From Chara braunii (Eukaryota; Streptophyta; Charophyceae; Charales; Characeae), in NCBI GenBank assembly GCA_003427395.1, contig BFEA01000061.1, positions 1,279,879 to 1,331,505 on the forward strand: a stretch of DNA of 51,627 nt. The letters run 5' to 3'. Below the pieces are notes generated by a model. The model had not been told where the DNA came from. It did not search any database and saw only the letters and a list, made by a program, of their open reading frames with translations. Position 1 is the stretch's first letter. Every line of letters begins with the position of its first letter. The translations under genes and the position numbers were made by a program. Positions 33,165 to 43,371 of this stretch are shown here, piece by piece.

Positions 33165-34845
33165 CGAGGTCAGAACGACGCTGGTCGGTGTTGGGGCTTG
33201 GTCGCGCTGCCCTGTAACCAAAGAGGTACGGGAACATGAGACCTGGTAGAGAGATCTGGGGAGTTGTCGAGGGTGGAAGGCACTCTAGTGTCTATTGGCA
33301 AACTGATCCTTAGTCGACGCTGGTCAGAGCCAGGGCGGGTCACTTTGCCATGTAACCTAGCAGGTGGGGGGATTTTTGGGGTGGGTCGTGCCACTCTGTA
33401 ACCTAGCAGTTGGGGGTGGGAGGCCAGATAGAGATTGGGTATCGTGGTATACGATGGAGGCGGATAGGGTTCAGCTTCTGATAGTCGCCAAAGGTAGGTG
33501 GTTTTCGGTCCGAATATTTCCATGATCAAATCTTAGAAAACCGTGGTCTTACGAATGATTTGTGATTCTGGGGACCCTTAGCAACTCATTTTAGGAGGCT
33601 TCATTACTATTATACTCAGTGATCTGTGGCCGTCCGATGCCCCGGATGCCAGAACAACGCTGGCCGGTACAGGGGAATTGCCCTGTAACCTGCTGATGCA
33701 GGAGTGTGAGGCCTGGTAGAGAGATCTGGGAATGCTTTGGGTTGGGCATTTCAAGGGACAACTAAGGGTTACTGCTGGGATGACACTGGTCGGAGCTGGG
33801 GTGAGTCGTGTTGCCCTGTAACCCGAGCGGGTGGGGGTGTGAGACCTGGAAGAGGTCGGCAGGGAGTAAGACGGTGTTGGAGATTTTTAGAAGGATTTGC
33901 TTAAAAGGGATTCCGAGGGTTTTGAGCATTTATAGGACCTTTGTGATGGCGATTTTTGCTTATAGACCTCCTCTTCAGCGAATAGGCTAGTAATTGCTCA
34001 TGATCTTATTCTTTAGACAAAGCCGGGTTGAAGTCCCGGTATCTCAATTTTTTTTTCTGTATGTCTCTAAAAAAAAAACAGAATGCTTTAGGATTTTGGG
34101 GACTTCTAGCAATTTGCTTTAGGGTCTCGCCGCACGGCACACGAAACAAAAACGAAACGAGTGGATCTGCCGACGAAAGGTGGCAAAATACACTCGTTAC
34201 TATTTATACCAAGCCGATGAACCTGGCCGTTTTCTGGAGGAAAAGACATTCGTTTCGTTTTTCGTTTCGTGTGCCGTGCGGCAACGCCCTTAGGCTGTTT
34301 GATACTGGTACATTCATGGATCTGTGGTTGTTAGATGCCAGAACGACGCTGGCCGGTGCTGGGGTGTTGCCCTGTAACCTGCTGACTGCAGGAGCGTGAG
34401 GCCTGGTAGAGAGATCTGGGGATGCTTTGGGGTGGGCATTCCAAGGGACAACCAAGGGTTGCTGTTGGGACGACGCTGGTCGGAGCTGGGGCGAGTGAAT
34501 GTTGCTCTGTAACCTAGCCGAGTGGGAGTGTGAGGCCCTGGAAAGCCCGACAGGAAATAAGACAGTGTTGGATAGTTTTAGTGAGTTTTGTTTGGGAGTC
34601 TAGGGGTTCTGAGCATTTGAAAAGAGGTCAGTAGTCATTCATAGTTTTTCAACCTCTTTTTAATTCTCTTGAATTTCTTCAATAGTTCTCAATAGTTCTC
34701 AGATTGATTCTCAGCCGAAGCCGGGTAATGGCCCCGGTATCTCAAATGACTTGTGTAACTCTATATGGGACACTGGGGCCGGTTCCCAGCACGTGTTACT
34801 CCCCATGAATACACTGGAGCATTTGTCAAAAAAAAAAAAAAAAAA
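33165..34845 (+). repeat. Unclassified poly(A)-tailed repeat family, copy 2 (internally repeated)
   Basis: The module CGACGCTGGTCGG...CCCTGTAACC...GAGACCTGGTAGAGAGATCT occurs at least six times (from about 33177, 33314, 33655, 33788, 34344 and 34470). Two larger units are offset by 689 bp (33651 and 34340). The 3' end is GCCGAAGCCGGGTAATGGCC (34713), GTTCCCAGCACGTG, then an A-run at 34828-34845. The same end is found at 22224-22651. No protein is recognised, so its autonomy and class are unknown. Confidence 0.6.
34121..34290. repeat. Foldback MITE inside the repeat array
   Basis: AGGGTCTCGCCGCACGGCAC and ACGAAACAAAAACGAAACGA at the left; TCGTTTCGTTTTTCGTTTCG and TGTGCCGTGCGGCAACGCCCT at the right, as inverted copies. 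It separates the two 689-bp-offset units, so it inserted after the duplication or between the units. Confidence 0.8.
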
Positions 34846-35340
34846 CACTTTGCTGTAATAAATTAATAATTATATAGTCTTTTGGAAAGTTTAGCAAACA
34901 TGGAATACTATTGTTGTTCCCGTTCCACCAGAGGCACCTAGGTAGTGCTGCTTTTGGTTTCTGTTTGGTGGGCAACAAATGCTGCATAAATGGAACAGTT
35001 TTCGGTCTTTCTTTTTCTTCTTGTTTTTCTTTTAAAACAGGAAAACAAGCGACCACTACTAGAGGGGGTGGTAAGAGCAGCCGTCTCTAGTAGCTGTCCC
35101 TGGCTGCTCCATCTTGAGGTCAGTTTTCTTACAATTTAACTCCGTCTGGAGTTATTTTGTTTCCTCTTTTTTTTTAACACCAAAACACTCCCATCACTGC
35201 TAGTGGTGCTGGTAAATGCAGACACCGCTAGCACCTGGGAAGAGGCTCCATCTATTAGTGCGGAGCATCACTTGCTGTTTCCTCTTAACTGTGCAAGCAA
35301 ATAAGTTTAACCGAAGTGCCCTGCTCGTCCCGAATGGACG
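34846..35340. other. Anonymous; no gene
   Basis: AT-rich. A CCATCTATTAGTGCGGAGCA remnant lies at about 35248. Nothing codes. Confidence 0.5.
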
Positions 35341-35482
35341 GGCACAGTAACTCTTGTGACGGACGCTGGGACCGTTACTGTGTCCGTCACAAGAGTTACT
35401 GTGTCCGTTACTGTGTCCGTCACAAGAGTTACTGTGTCCGTTACTGTGTCTGTCACAAGAGTTACTGTGTCCGTTACCGTTT
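35341..35482. repeat. 33-bp minisatellite with an inverted first unit
   Basis: GTCCGTCACAAGAGTTACTG with TGTCCGTTACT is repeated about three times (35380-35482). The preceding CACAGTAACTCTTGTGACGG (35344-35363) is its inverse complement. It ends about 120 bp before the Penelope-like element. Confidence 0.8.
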
Positions 35483-35603
35483 CCCCGCCTGTATGAATTG
35501 TCTTCGATAGTTTAGAAAAGAGTGGGGAATATACTTCGCGAAGGGGGGGTTCGGGCCCCCCACAAAAAAGGAATGGAGGCTAGTGTGGCTTTCTTTGAAG
35601 AAG

Positions 35604-35769
35604 AAGAATCTGAAGTAGCGAGGCCAATCGCTACGCGTCCATGTCCATAGGGAAAGCTTGACAGCACCTACACGGACAACAAGCTCAAAACGCGCACATT
35701 CCCCGACGCGTTTCGCCTGGCTGCGCACCAGGACTTATCAAGGGGCAAACCTCACTCCCGCATCCACCG
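35604..35769 (-). repeat. Downstream pseudo-LTR
   Basis: About 97% identical by eye to 42987-43152 (GCGAGG/GCAAGG, ACGCG/ACGCA, CATAG/CACAG, CACGG/CACAG are the differences). It carries a hammerhead motif at 35701-35746. Identity ends at 43153 because of the N. Confidence 0.85.
35701..35746 (-). ncRNA. Small type I hammerhead variant (downstream pseudo-LTR)
   Basis: On the minus strand: stem I CCCC/GGGG; core UUGAUAA where CUGAUGA is canonical; stem II G(U)CCUGG/CCAGGC with loop UGCGCAG; GAAA; an extremely short stem III closed by A-U around CGCG; then UC as the cleavage site (after the C complementary to 35705). C3 and G8 pair in the active fold, and here they are replaced together by U3 and A8, which can also pair. 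Tiny stem III hammerheads are known from Penelope-like elements and can act as dimers. Confidence 0.72.
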
Positions 35770-36263
35770 TAACTTTCCTCCCATAGCGAAAGAGGGCCGT
35801 TCTGGCCTTGCCCTCTGGAGATATACCTGATACCAGCACCACGTCCGCACCTCGCGGCCCGTGCGTCTGTAACTGACTGCGTGGCGCCTACTTGGCTCAC
35901 CAGTAACTGACCAGGTGTGCACCTACGTAGGCTCCCTCGTCCCAACGGCCTCACGTGTGCGTCTGTCTGCACGCCGAGTATTCAAAAAGCACGTGCACCG
36001 GCCTACTGGTGGGGGCTCATGTTGCACAGCGGCCTCTGGGCCTCTATCGTCCATTGTACCTGGTCAGTAGTCCCCGTTCAGTACATGCCAAGTCTGAACA
36101 CTTTGCAGCTCCGCGATCCGGTTCTCTACCAGCATCACGGTGACTATATCTAGGACCCTATCCACCCCCTGCTAGTGTACATGCGGTACCGTGCGGTACC
36201 TGACTCCCTATTCCTACCTCCTCAGTCTCGTCTTCCCACTCGTGCCTACCACCCGTGTTACTA

Positions 36264-36380
36264 ACAGAATTACAGGTTCTACTACTACTTTTTATTCTGT
36301 TCACACCCAGTAATGTACAGTCCTATGTACTAACTACTACTTTTGTTCACACCTAGTAATGTACAGTCCTATGTACTAAT
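36264..36380. repeat. Short tandem duplication in the element's 3' UTR
   Basis: ACTACTACTTTT, TGTTCACACC(C/T)AGTAATG and TACAGTCCTATGTACTAA appear twice, about 50-55 bp apart. Confidence 0.75.
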
Positions 36381-36475
36381 CTCGGACCGGGTTCTAATTC
36401 CCTATTATACACCCCTGGGTCTCACCTACCAGTGCTTGGAAACCTGGACCGACCGCTCTACTAGTCTCGGTGACC

Positions 36476-38305
36476 TCATCCAGCTCCACTACCGCCTTCC
36501 CCTTCTGCTCTTCGAGCTTCCTCTGGCTCACTCTCTCCACTCCCAACCCGTCGCACTCCCCTATTCTCTTCGTAGCTATCTGTTCCCAGGATTGTCTTCT
36601 CTGTCTCAGGTCTAACCAGTTGTTCGGTCAGCGTCCTCAGCGCTGTCCCGAACGAACCGGTGGCTCTGGTAAACATCGCCAGAGCATTGTAGAAGAGCGC
36701 CGGGGGGTACCCCCAGCGCTTGAGCTCGATGCTGATGGCCAGTGCTGCTGGTACCGCTGCCGCTGGGTCGCTTGCATGATGCGGAATCCTGTGGAGAGCT
36801 GCTGTTACTGTGCTCACCTTAAGACGCTTATCTGAGTAAGAACATAAATCTTGAAAACATCTGAATCTAAGCGGCTCTTCAAGGGTTACCCCTTCATTCT
36901 TGTGCTTCGGGCGAATCACGAATGTGATGGGACCTGGTAGTGCTAGGGCTCTGGTCCCTAAGAAGTCCCACGAGTTGGAGCCATCATCAGTCCGCACCAA
37001 CATCAGCTCCTTCCCGTATGCTTCTGCGAACTTCTGGCGAATACTCCTCGCTGTTGCGACAGTCGCTGGATCGTGCATGTTACATGCTACCGCCAACGTG
37101 ACATCATCCACGATTCTAACTCCATGTACCAGCTGTCGGTCTGCTCCTAGGGAGCTGATGAAGTCCACTTCACATCTTGCACACAGTATACAGGCCAGTG
37201 ATGGGCTAGAGTTTTTCCCCATGGGGATGCCCACCAGCTGTTTGAGGTAGGTGTTGTCCGATTCGGAGTTGACCATTTGCCTGATCTGTGAGAACTTGAC
37301 AGTGACATAACCTGGTCCCGGGCTCTTCCGATTAAGGAGCACCACCTTGCCTCGTCTGCTGAGGCTCATCTTGTGAACTCCTCTCTTCTCCCATAGTTGC
37401 AGCAACCATTCGACAGTCTGGACAATCGGTCTGTGTGGCAATGACGTAAACATTTCTTTAATGTCATAGCTCGCCATGAGGGCCATCGTCTTCTCACCAA
37501 AAATACTGAGTCTGTGTCCTGCCCCCTCTTAAGTTATGCTTCGACAAGGCTGTAGCTTTAAGATTAAAGTGCTGCGTTTGTGGTGCTTTCTCCAGCAGGT
37601 AGTTAAGTGCACGTGCTAATCTCCTCCCTGCAGTCTTCGATCCTTCCTTACACGCTGGCGCAATTGGTCTCCATCTCGTCAGGTCCTTATGCTTAGGTAA
37701 TACATAGGCTTGCCCAAGTCTGGCCGCTGGGTTCCATGCTCCCATCTTATCCAGACCCTGCCTCTTGAATTCAGTTCTCAGCTCAGCTAGTACTTCAGTC
37801 TCCGTTCTTTCTGTGATCTGCCGGTAGGCCGTATTCACGTTGAACATCATTTGTAACCCATAGTGGTATGTCGAGGGACACATAACCACTAGGTCTCCGG
37901 GATTCCTGTCCACAGGCACCACCACTAGGTGCTTTAGCTTCGCTGCTAGTTCCCCCGCTTGCTCGTCAGTGCAGGCTGACCTTGTCCCCGCACGATCTGA
38001 AACATAACCTTCGAAAAAACTTTGGTCTACGATCTGGATTAATTCCCTCTTACCGCTGCCTCCAGGGAGCATTCTACTGCATGTTGTAACTTCATTTGCT
38101 CGTCACCTATGGCTCTTTGCAGAATATTCTTCCCGTTATGTAGAAACAGGGGAACTTCTGGACAACTGGATATCCGGGCCAAGACATGACCTTCCTCTCT
38201 CGGTAACTTATCACTGCCACAATTACACAGTACGTTGGTCGCCTTGGCTACTGCTCGGTGATTGGTTAAGGCTTGTTCCACTATTTTTTTTTTTCTTCCA
38301 CACAA
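36476..38305 (-). pseudogene. Penelope-like reverse transcriptase (frameshifted)
   Basis: Three overlapping frames (38305-38039, 38072-37494, 37486-36476) together cover the RT. Motifs in order: VVVPVDRNPGDLVVM (finger region), AYVLPKHKD..RWRPIAPACK, ASYDIKEMFTSLPH (motif A, D present), YLKQLVGIPMGKNSSPSLAC (motif B-like, GxPMG), RIVDDVTLAV (motif C, catalytic VDD), then a thumb-like segment. The DIKxMFTxLP and GIPMGxxxSP patterns fit PLE/TERT-like RTs, not LINE RTs. Frameshifts near 38290 (A-run), 38055 and 37500 break it. Together with the upstream GIY-YIG it formed one polyprotein. Confidence 0.75.
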
Positions 38306-39344
38306 CTCTTATGCGGTGCCTAAGCACCGACTTTAGAACTGGGTGGATTCTGCATTTGTCCACACACATGACTATCGTATCACGGATCTTCCTCTTCCGC
38401 AGCATGTGGTTATACGTGATCCCCACGTTAACTTTCGATCTGACATTTACTCCCGTCTTCTTCCTGATGACTGCAGCTATCTTCTCCTTCAAGGTCTTCC
38501 GCGTAGTCTTCGTTCTGAACTCCCTAGCACACCTGTACAAGAAGACGAGTTTGGAGATGTCAAAGTACTTGAGCTCTGACATCTTCTTAGGCATCTCAAG
38601 GAGTAAGCGGAGATAGCCTTTCCCTCTATGTCTCGCATTCTCCGTCCTCACGATGGGTGCGACCCTAAAGGTACCTCCTTCCTCTATGCTCTGCTTCGAC
38701 CGGGTGAGGGGTAGTTTCCCTTCCGCACCTATGACTGTTGACGTCCCAAATACTCTCCGGAAAATCGACCCCTTCTCCCCCCACACTTCCCCTCCGGCTG
38801 AGATAAACTTCACCTCTTTCACTCCGGAGGATAATGCATCTTCCAACAGTCCTGCTAAGCTAAAATACCTCTTCTCCGGACTCACACATACAAAGGACAA
38901 CAGTTTGGTTCTGTACACCGGCTCAGATGTCCTCATCTTCTGCCATTCTTTCTTCCCCGGTCTCGCTTTGCACTTGGTCTTCCCACCTCGACCCACCACA
39001 TTCAATGCAGGGGATAACCTGATGATGATTGTCTTCTCTAGCTGAGGCAGTCTGTCTCGAGTACCAGCTGCAACTGGGAGGACAAGGTACTTCTGCCACC
39101 CAAATGCATTCAGAAAGGAGTACAGCTTGCGGGCATGTCCATTGTTACGCGACTCGGTACAACGAATATGCTCCCACCACCTTTCACCTGCACCCCATAC
39201 CGACTGCCCAACATACATTCTCTTACACCATGGTGATATGAGACAATAAACAGCCGGACCTCTGAGGTCAAAGTAATCATGGCCCCGTGGGGTGATCATG
39301 AGCACTTTAATCGCCCACGGGGCCACGCCACTTATCACCAACAT
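38223..39344 (-). pseudogene. GIY-YIG endonuclease part of the retroelement polyprotein
   Basis: Residues about 30-115 form a GIY-YIG domain. PAVYCL is at the GIY position and RMYVGQSVWG at the YIG position, with about 10 residues between them. GERWWEHIR carries the catalytic Arg, and QLEKTIIIRLSPALN supplies the metal-binding Glu and a terminal Asn. The rest (about 115-373) is a basic linker (RHRGKGYLRLLLEMPKKM) leading toward the RT. The frame is lost at an A-run near 38283-38292, after which the RT part continues in another frame. The endonuclease would nick target DNA to prime reverse transcription. I chose the first Met after the preceding stop. The true start could lie upstream if ORF1 and ORF2 were fused. 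Confidence 0.75.
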
Positions 39345-39478
39345 GAGGAAATTGCAATCAGCGCCTGCTCAATGCTCATCCTCAAATTCGTCAGCCCATA
39401 CATCCCCTAGACGATCTCTCTTAACCCCATATACTTGAGGAGCTTGTCCCAGAGATATCGTACTGGGGGGGTCCACCG

Positions 39479-40495
39479 TCAATCAGCATTCAGTACTGCC
39501 TCTGCACCCGACATTCCGTCCTTCTTGCCTCCATCACAGTCTGCACCGGTGAAGCAACCACCGTACGCCTCTTTTGTTTCGGATGCTGCCAACTCCTTGA
39601 CTGCATCATTCTTCGTGACATATTTAATCTTCTTCAGCTTGCACATCCGCTTCAGTTCCGGTACACTCTTCTCGTTCAAGCTCTCTCTCAATTCGAGGGC
39701 GAAGTCTATCACACCTTGCTTGGAACACGATGCTACGGCCTCCTTCTTCATCACTTCCTCAGTTGCAGCTTCCTTCCCTTTTCTTGACATCACCGTTCTT
39801 CTCTTGGTAGTTGGTGGGGCTACGTATCTATCTGCGCCTCTTAGCTCACGCTCACAGTCATCCAAGTTGAGTCTTCTCCTTGGATCCGGGTATGGCTGAG
39901 TCCTCGATCTTGTGGGGGTCTCTGGATCTGCACGTTCCAGAAACCTCCGTAAACTGTCATGCAACTTCGCGTTTCTCTCTTCAGATGCGGTCAGCGTCGT
40001 ATTCACATGGCTCTTGATCTTCTCTTCCAGATCTAGCAACTGCTTATTGAACGCTTGCGCCGTTGTTGCTTCAATGATAGTCTGAGTGCATCGTTTCTCC
40101 GCCTCTTCCCTCTGTTTGGCTTCCTCAAGTCTCTGTTTCTCCTCCTCCAGCCTCTTCTTCTCCTGCTCGGCCTTCTTCCTTTCCTCAGCCTCTCGCTGCT
40201 GGTTTTCAACAAACAATAGTAGCCTGTCCATTCTATCATCTCCTTCGTTCCTCCTTGGTTGGTAGTAAGTTCCCTGCCCGTGGCCTCCTGAGCTGTATCC
40301 TCCTCACCCTTGGTCGGACCACTGCCTCCCACCCTGTCTATTCAGACAGTTACGTGCGGAATGACCATACTCACCACACTCATAACACGGTCCCCCGGCT
40401 GGTCCGGCAGGTGCAGGGGCAGGCGTGTGTGCTGGTGCATTGTAGCCGGTAGAGTAATGGCCAGGGGTGACTTGTGGCGGGTACATGGTTAGCAA
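39479..40495 (-). pseudogene. Gag-like protein with CCHC knuckle, coiled coil and SAP-like motif
   Basis: 40495-40304 encodes a Pro/Ala-rich start and a zinc knuckle CYECGEYGHSARNC (CX2CX4HX4C). 40231-39479 (250 residues) begins MDRLLLFVENQQREAEERKK, followed by a long Glu/Lys/Arg coiled coil, a basic stretch (RRTVMSRKGKEA), and near the C-terminus SVPELKRMCKLKKIKYVTKN with DAVKELA, which resembles a SAP DNA-binding helix pair. The two parts are in different frames, joined by a shift near 40300. The knuckle would bind RNA and the coiled coil would drive multimerisation. This layout recurs, as I remember, in charophyte retroelement proteins. That memory is not checked. Confidence 0.7.
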
Positions 40496-40634
40496 ACTCT
40501 CAGCTAACGGATCTGATCAGTAGTTAGACTGACAAGTGGAGTTTTTTCGCTGTCAGCTCTTGCTACTTACCTGGACTGGTTGCACTCACCTTAGAAAACA
40601 GCCGTTATCACATGTCCCGTCTGTACGAGGCCAC

Positions 40635-41158
40635 GTTGATCGCGCTCAACCTGGCTACAGTCCTCCTGGTTGGCAGATCAGTTGGCTGTACGTCTGTCAC
40701 AACAACACTTACCAGCACCAGCCGCCTTACGATACGCTACGGTTGTTTGCTCGAACCTGAGAGAGTAGTTGTCAGCTCTGGCACACCTGTGAGTTAGTGT
40801 GAGCTCCAACCCGCACCAGACGCACAAGCGATACCAGCTCACATTACCAGAGAACAACGAAAAGAAGCACGACTAACTGATCTGATGTCAAACGGCGTTG
40901 ATCGCGCTCAACCTAGCTACCGTCCTTCTGGTTGGCAGATCAGTTGGTTGTACGTCTGTCACAACAGCACTTACCAGCACCAGCTGCCTTACGATACGCT
41001 ACGGTTGGTTGCTCGAACCTGAGAGAGTAGTTGCCAGCTCCAGTACACCTGTGAGTTAGTGTGAGCTCCAACCCGCACCAGACGCACAAGCGATACCAGC
41101 TCACCTTACCAGAGAACAACGAAAAGAAGCACGACTAACTGATCTGATGTCAAACGGC
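40635..41158. repeat. Two 262-bp tandem units in the element's leader
   Basis: Unit 1 is 40635-40896 and unit 2 is 40897-41158, both starting GTTGATCGCGCTCAACCT and ending GATGTCAAACGGC, about 95% identical. A third, strongly diverged partial unit follows (about 41186-41310). Confidence 0.9.
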
Positions 41159-41515
41159 ACAGATTAGCAAGGGCCACCTTACGATGGCCAATGTTAGTTG
41201 CCTGTATCCACGATAATCGCCGTCAGCTCAGGCACTCAGCAAGCTAGTGCGGGCTCCTACCGGCCACGGGCGTCCAGACAATAGCAGCTCACTCTACCAG
41301 CGAACTACAAAGTAAGCAACTGTCTACATAAATTAGCTAACTAAGCAACTCGTCACCGGTTGATCTCCTTCAACACAATTCTGCTCACAAGAGTAGTTGT
41401 CGTCTGTGCAGTCACTGCTCAATCGTTCCCAAAAAAGTCACGTTCTCAAGCTGCCGTAGTATTCAAACAACTCCTTACAACCACACACGAATCTGTCGTG
41501 TCGCTCGTTCCCGTG

Positions 41516-41641
41516 TGCTGCCCATCACGCACCCACCTTCACCCGTCAGTCTCTCGCCATCGTCAGCTCGCTCATGTGTGCTGCCCATCACACACCCCCA
41601 CCTTCACCCGTCAGTCTCTCGCTATCGTCAGCACGCACAAA
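41516..41641. repeat. Two 63-bp tandem units
   Basis: TGCTGCCCATCACGCACCCA (41516) recurs as TGCTGCCCATCACACACCCC (41579), each followed by CACCCGTCAGTCTCTCGC. Confidence 0.85.
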
Positions 41642-41830
41642 CCCGCCAAGTCTCTCACTCGCGCTGTCGTACATCTCACACGCAACTTACCCGTCCGCCT
41701 CTCACCTTCAGTATTCCTTGTTTATGAGTGTTGCTATCGTGCATATACGACAACTGCTTGTTATCCAACAAAGGTCACGTTTTCTAGTCAGTCAGGTAGG
41801 TACGCACATCAGCCCCACCTGAGCATGCGA

Positions 41831-42294
41831 AGATAATACACGAGCTGGCAAGCGAGCTCTGCCGTGCAGTTAGCACACGTCTCTTGACTCACTGGTCCGT
41901 CTCATACGTCTCGTGTAGATCACCGCGGGATGGACTTGGAAAACACGCCCCGCTAACCGCTCGTCTCCTTCGCTCTCGTTTCCTGCTTTTACCTCTCTTC
42001 ACCCTACTAATCGCTTGTCTCCTTCGCGCCTCCCGTTCTTTAACTCACCTCTGAGAATGCAAAGATAATACACGAGCTGGCGGGTGAGCTCTCGCCGTGC
42101 AGTTAGCACATGTCTCTTGACTCACTGGTCCGTCTCATACATCTCGTGTAGATCACCTCGGGCTGGACTTGGAAAACATGCCCCGCTAACCGCTCGTCTA
42201 CTTCCCTCCCTCCCGTTTCTCCCTTTTACCTCTCTTCACCCTGCTAATCGCTCGTCTCCTTCACGCCTCCCGTTCTTTAATTCACCTCTCTTCT
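41831..42294. repeat. Two 232-bp tandem units
   Basis: AGATAATACACGAGCTGGC starts at 41831 and 42063. Both units continue through CTCTTGACTCACTGGTCCG and end TCCCGTTCTTTAA(C/T)TCACC. With the 262-bp and 63-bp repeats, the leader carries three independent tandem arrays. 42295-42986 is a CT-rich leader without a gene. Confidence 0.9.
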
Positions 42295-42986
42295 TACACG
42301 TCAAAAACTAGCAGCATGACATAGCCTAACTCCTCTTCTCATTTCTCATTCGCCCACCTACTCTTCCTTATCCTCGCGGCACGGTGTGTATAGCTCGTCA
42401 CAAGCTGGATTTTGAAAAACACACCCTACCTCTCGCCGGTTTTTAAAAAAGCATTCTCGTTCCCTCATTTATCTCAGCGCATCACATATACCACACTCCT
42501 CTTCTTCGTGCACGTCAAAGCCTGGCAGCATGAACTTCACTAACCCCTCTCTCATTTCTCGGTCGTTCAATTACCTTCCCTTGTCTTCGTACCTTCTTTC
42601 TCACTTATTCATGGCAGCCTAACATCGCTCGCCTCCTTCACTCACCTCCCAGTCACCTACTCACCCTTCCTTGTTTCCGTTCTTCCGTACTCACTTACTC
42701 GTGCCGTTCTTACCAAACTAATTATCTATCCACGTCAAGTTCACCCTGTTCGTAGCTGGCTCTTCCCACCCAACTCTCACCTCCAACACTCACCCGTTCG
42801 TCTTCCTCTTCGTCTGTAGTCTACGTACTCCTATACTCGCCTGTAAAGCCCGATATCGTCCCGTGACCTCATCACCTATCTCTCACCTTGTCACTTTCAC
42901 TCTTTTATCTCTCCCACGTTCGTCTTGTTCGTAGTCGGCGTAACCACCATGTCAAGTACTACCACTTGTTTGGTTGTTGCGCATTC

Positions 42987-43152
42987 AAGAATCTGAAGTA
43001 GCAAGGCCAATCGCTACGCATCCATGTCCACAGGGAAAGCTTGACAGCACCTACACAGACAACAAGCTCAAAACGCGCACATTCCCCGACGCGTTTCGCC
43101 TGGCTGCGCACCAGGACTTATCAAGGGGCAAACCTCACTCCCGCATCCACCG
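42987..43152 (-). repeat. Upstream pseudo-LTR
   Basis: Direct repeat of 35604-35769. Its outer end is cut by the N at 43153 and a T-run, so the unit beyond it, possibly another tandem element copy, is missing from the assembly. Confidence 0.85.
43084..43129 (-). ncRNA. Small type I hammerhead variant (upstream pseudo-LTR)
   Basis: Identical over the motif to 35701-35746, including the U3/A8 pair. Cleavage would follow the C complementary to 43088. Two copies 7383 nt apart would release a unit-length RNA from a readthrough transcript. Confidence 0.72.
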
Positions 43153-43371
43153 NTTTTTTTTTTTTTTTTTTTTTTTTTACTAGGCTACTCAAGCAGCAAT
43201 TACTAAGTAAAACAGGAAAGCCACAGAAGTCCTTCGAATGCTCAGAACCCCTCATTCATAGCATCGAGCAAAGTCCCAAGTTGCCAACCCTACGAGATTG
43301 AACCACCTCCTGGCAAACATGAGGTTTTTTTTCTTGGCGCCCGCACAAGAAAGAAAACCAACTCTGCAGCA
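43153..43371. other. Single-N join, T-run and anonymous sequence
   Basis: The N at 43153 and about 26 Ts mark an assembly join at the retroelement edge. No gene follows. Confidence 0.8.

Larger units (their letters stand above)
35604..43152 (-). mobile_element. Penelope-like retroelement with N-terminal GIY-YIG and pseudo-LTRs
   Basis: In minus orientation: pseudo-LTR (43152-42987), repeat-rich leader, gag-like ORF (CCHC knuckle, coiled coil, SAP-like), GIY-YIG endonuclease, reverse transcriptase, 3' UTR, pseudo-LTR (35769-35604). The two 166-bp direct repeats are 7383 bp apart, so they are either pseudo-LTRs or the edges of a tandem array. Each contains a small hammerhead variant, a known trait of Penelope-like elements. 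The EN-before-RT order matches the permuted Chlamys/Naiad branch rather than classical Penelope, which has C-terminal GIY-YIG. At least three frameshifts make this copy inactive. An N at 43153 cuts the upstream end. Confidence 0.78.

Noticed and set aside
40304-40495. LTR-retrotransposon gag based on the CCHC knuckle
   Set aside because: No protease, integrase or RNase H follows. The downstream GIY-YIG and VDD-type RT fit a Penelope-like element.
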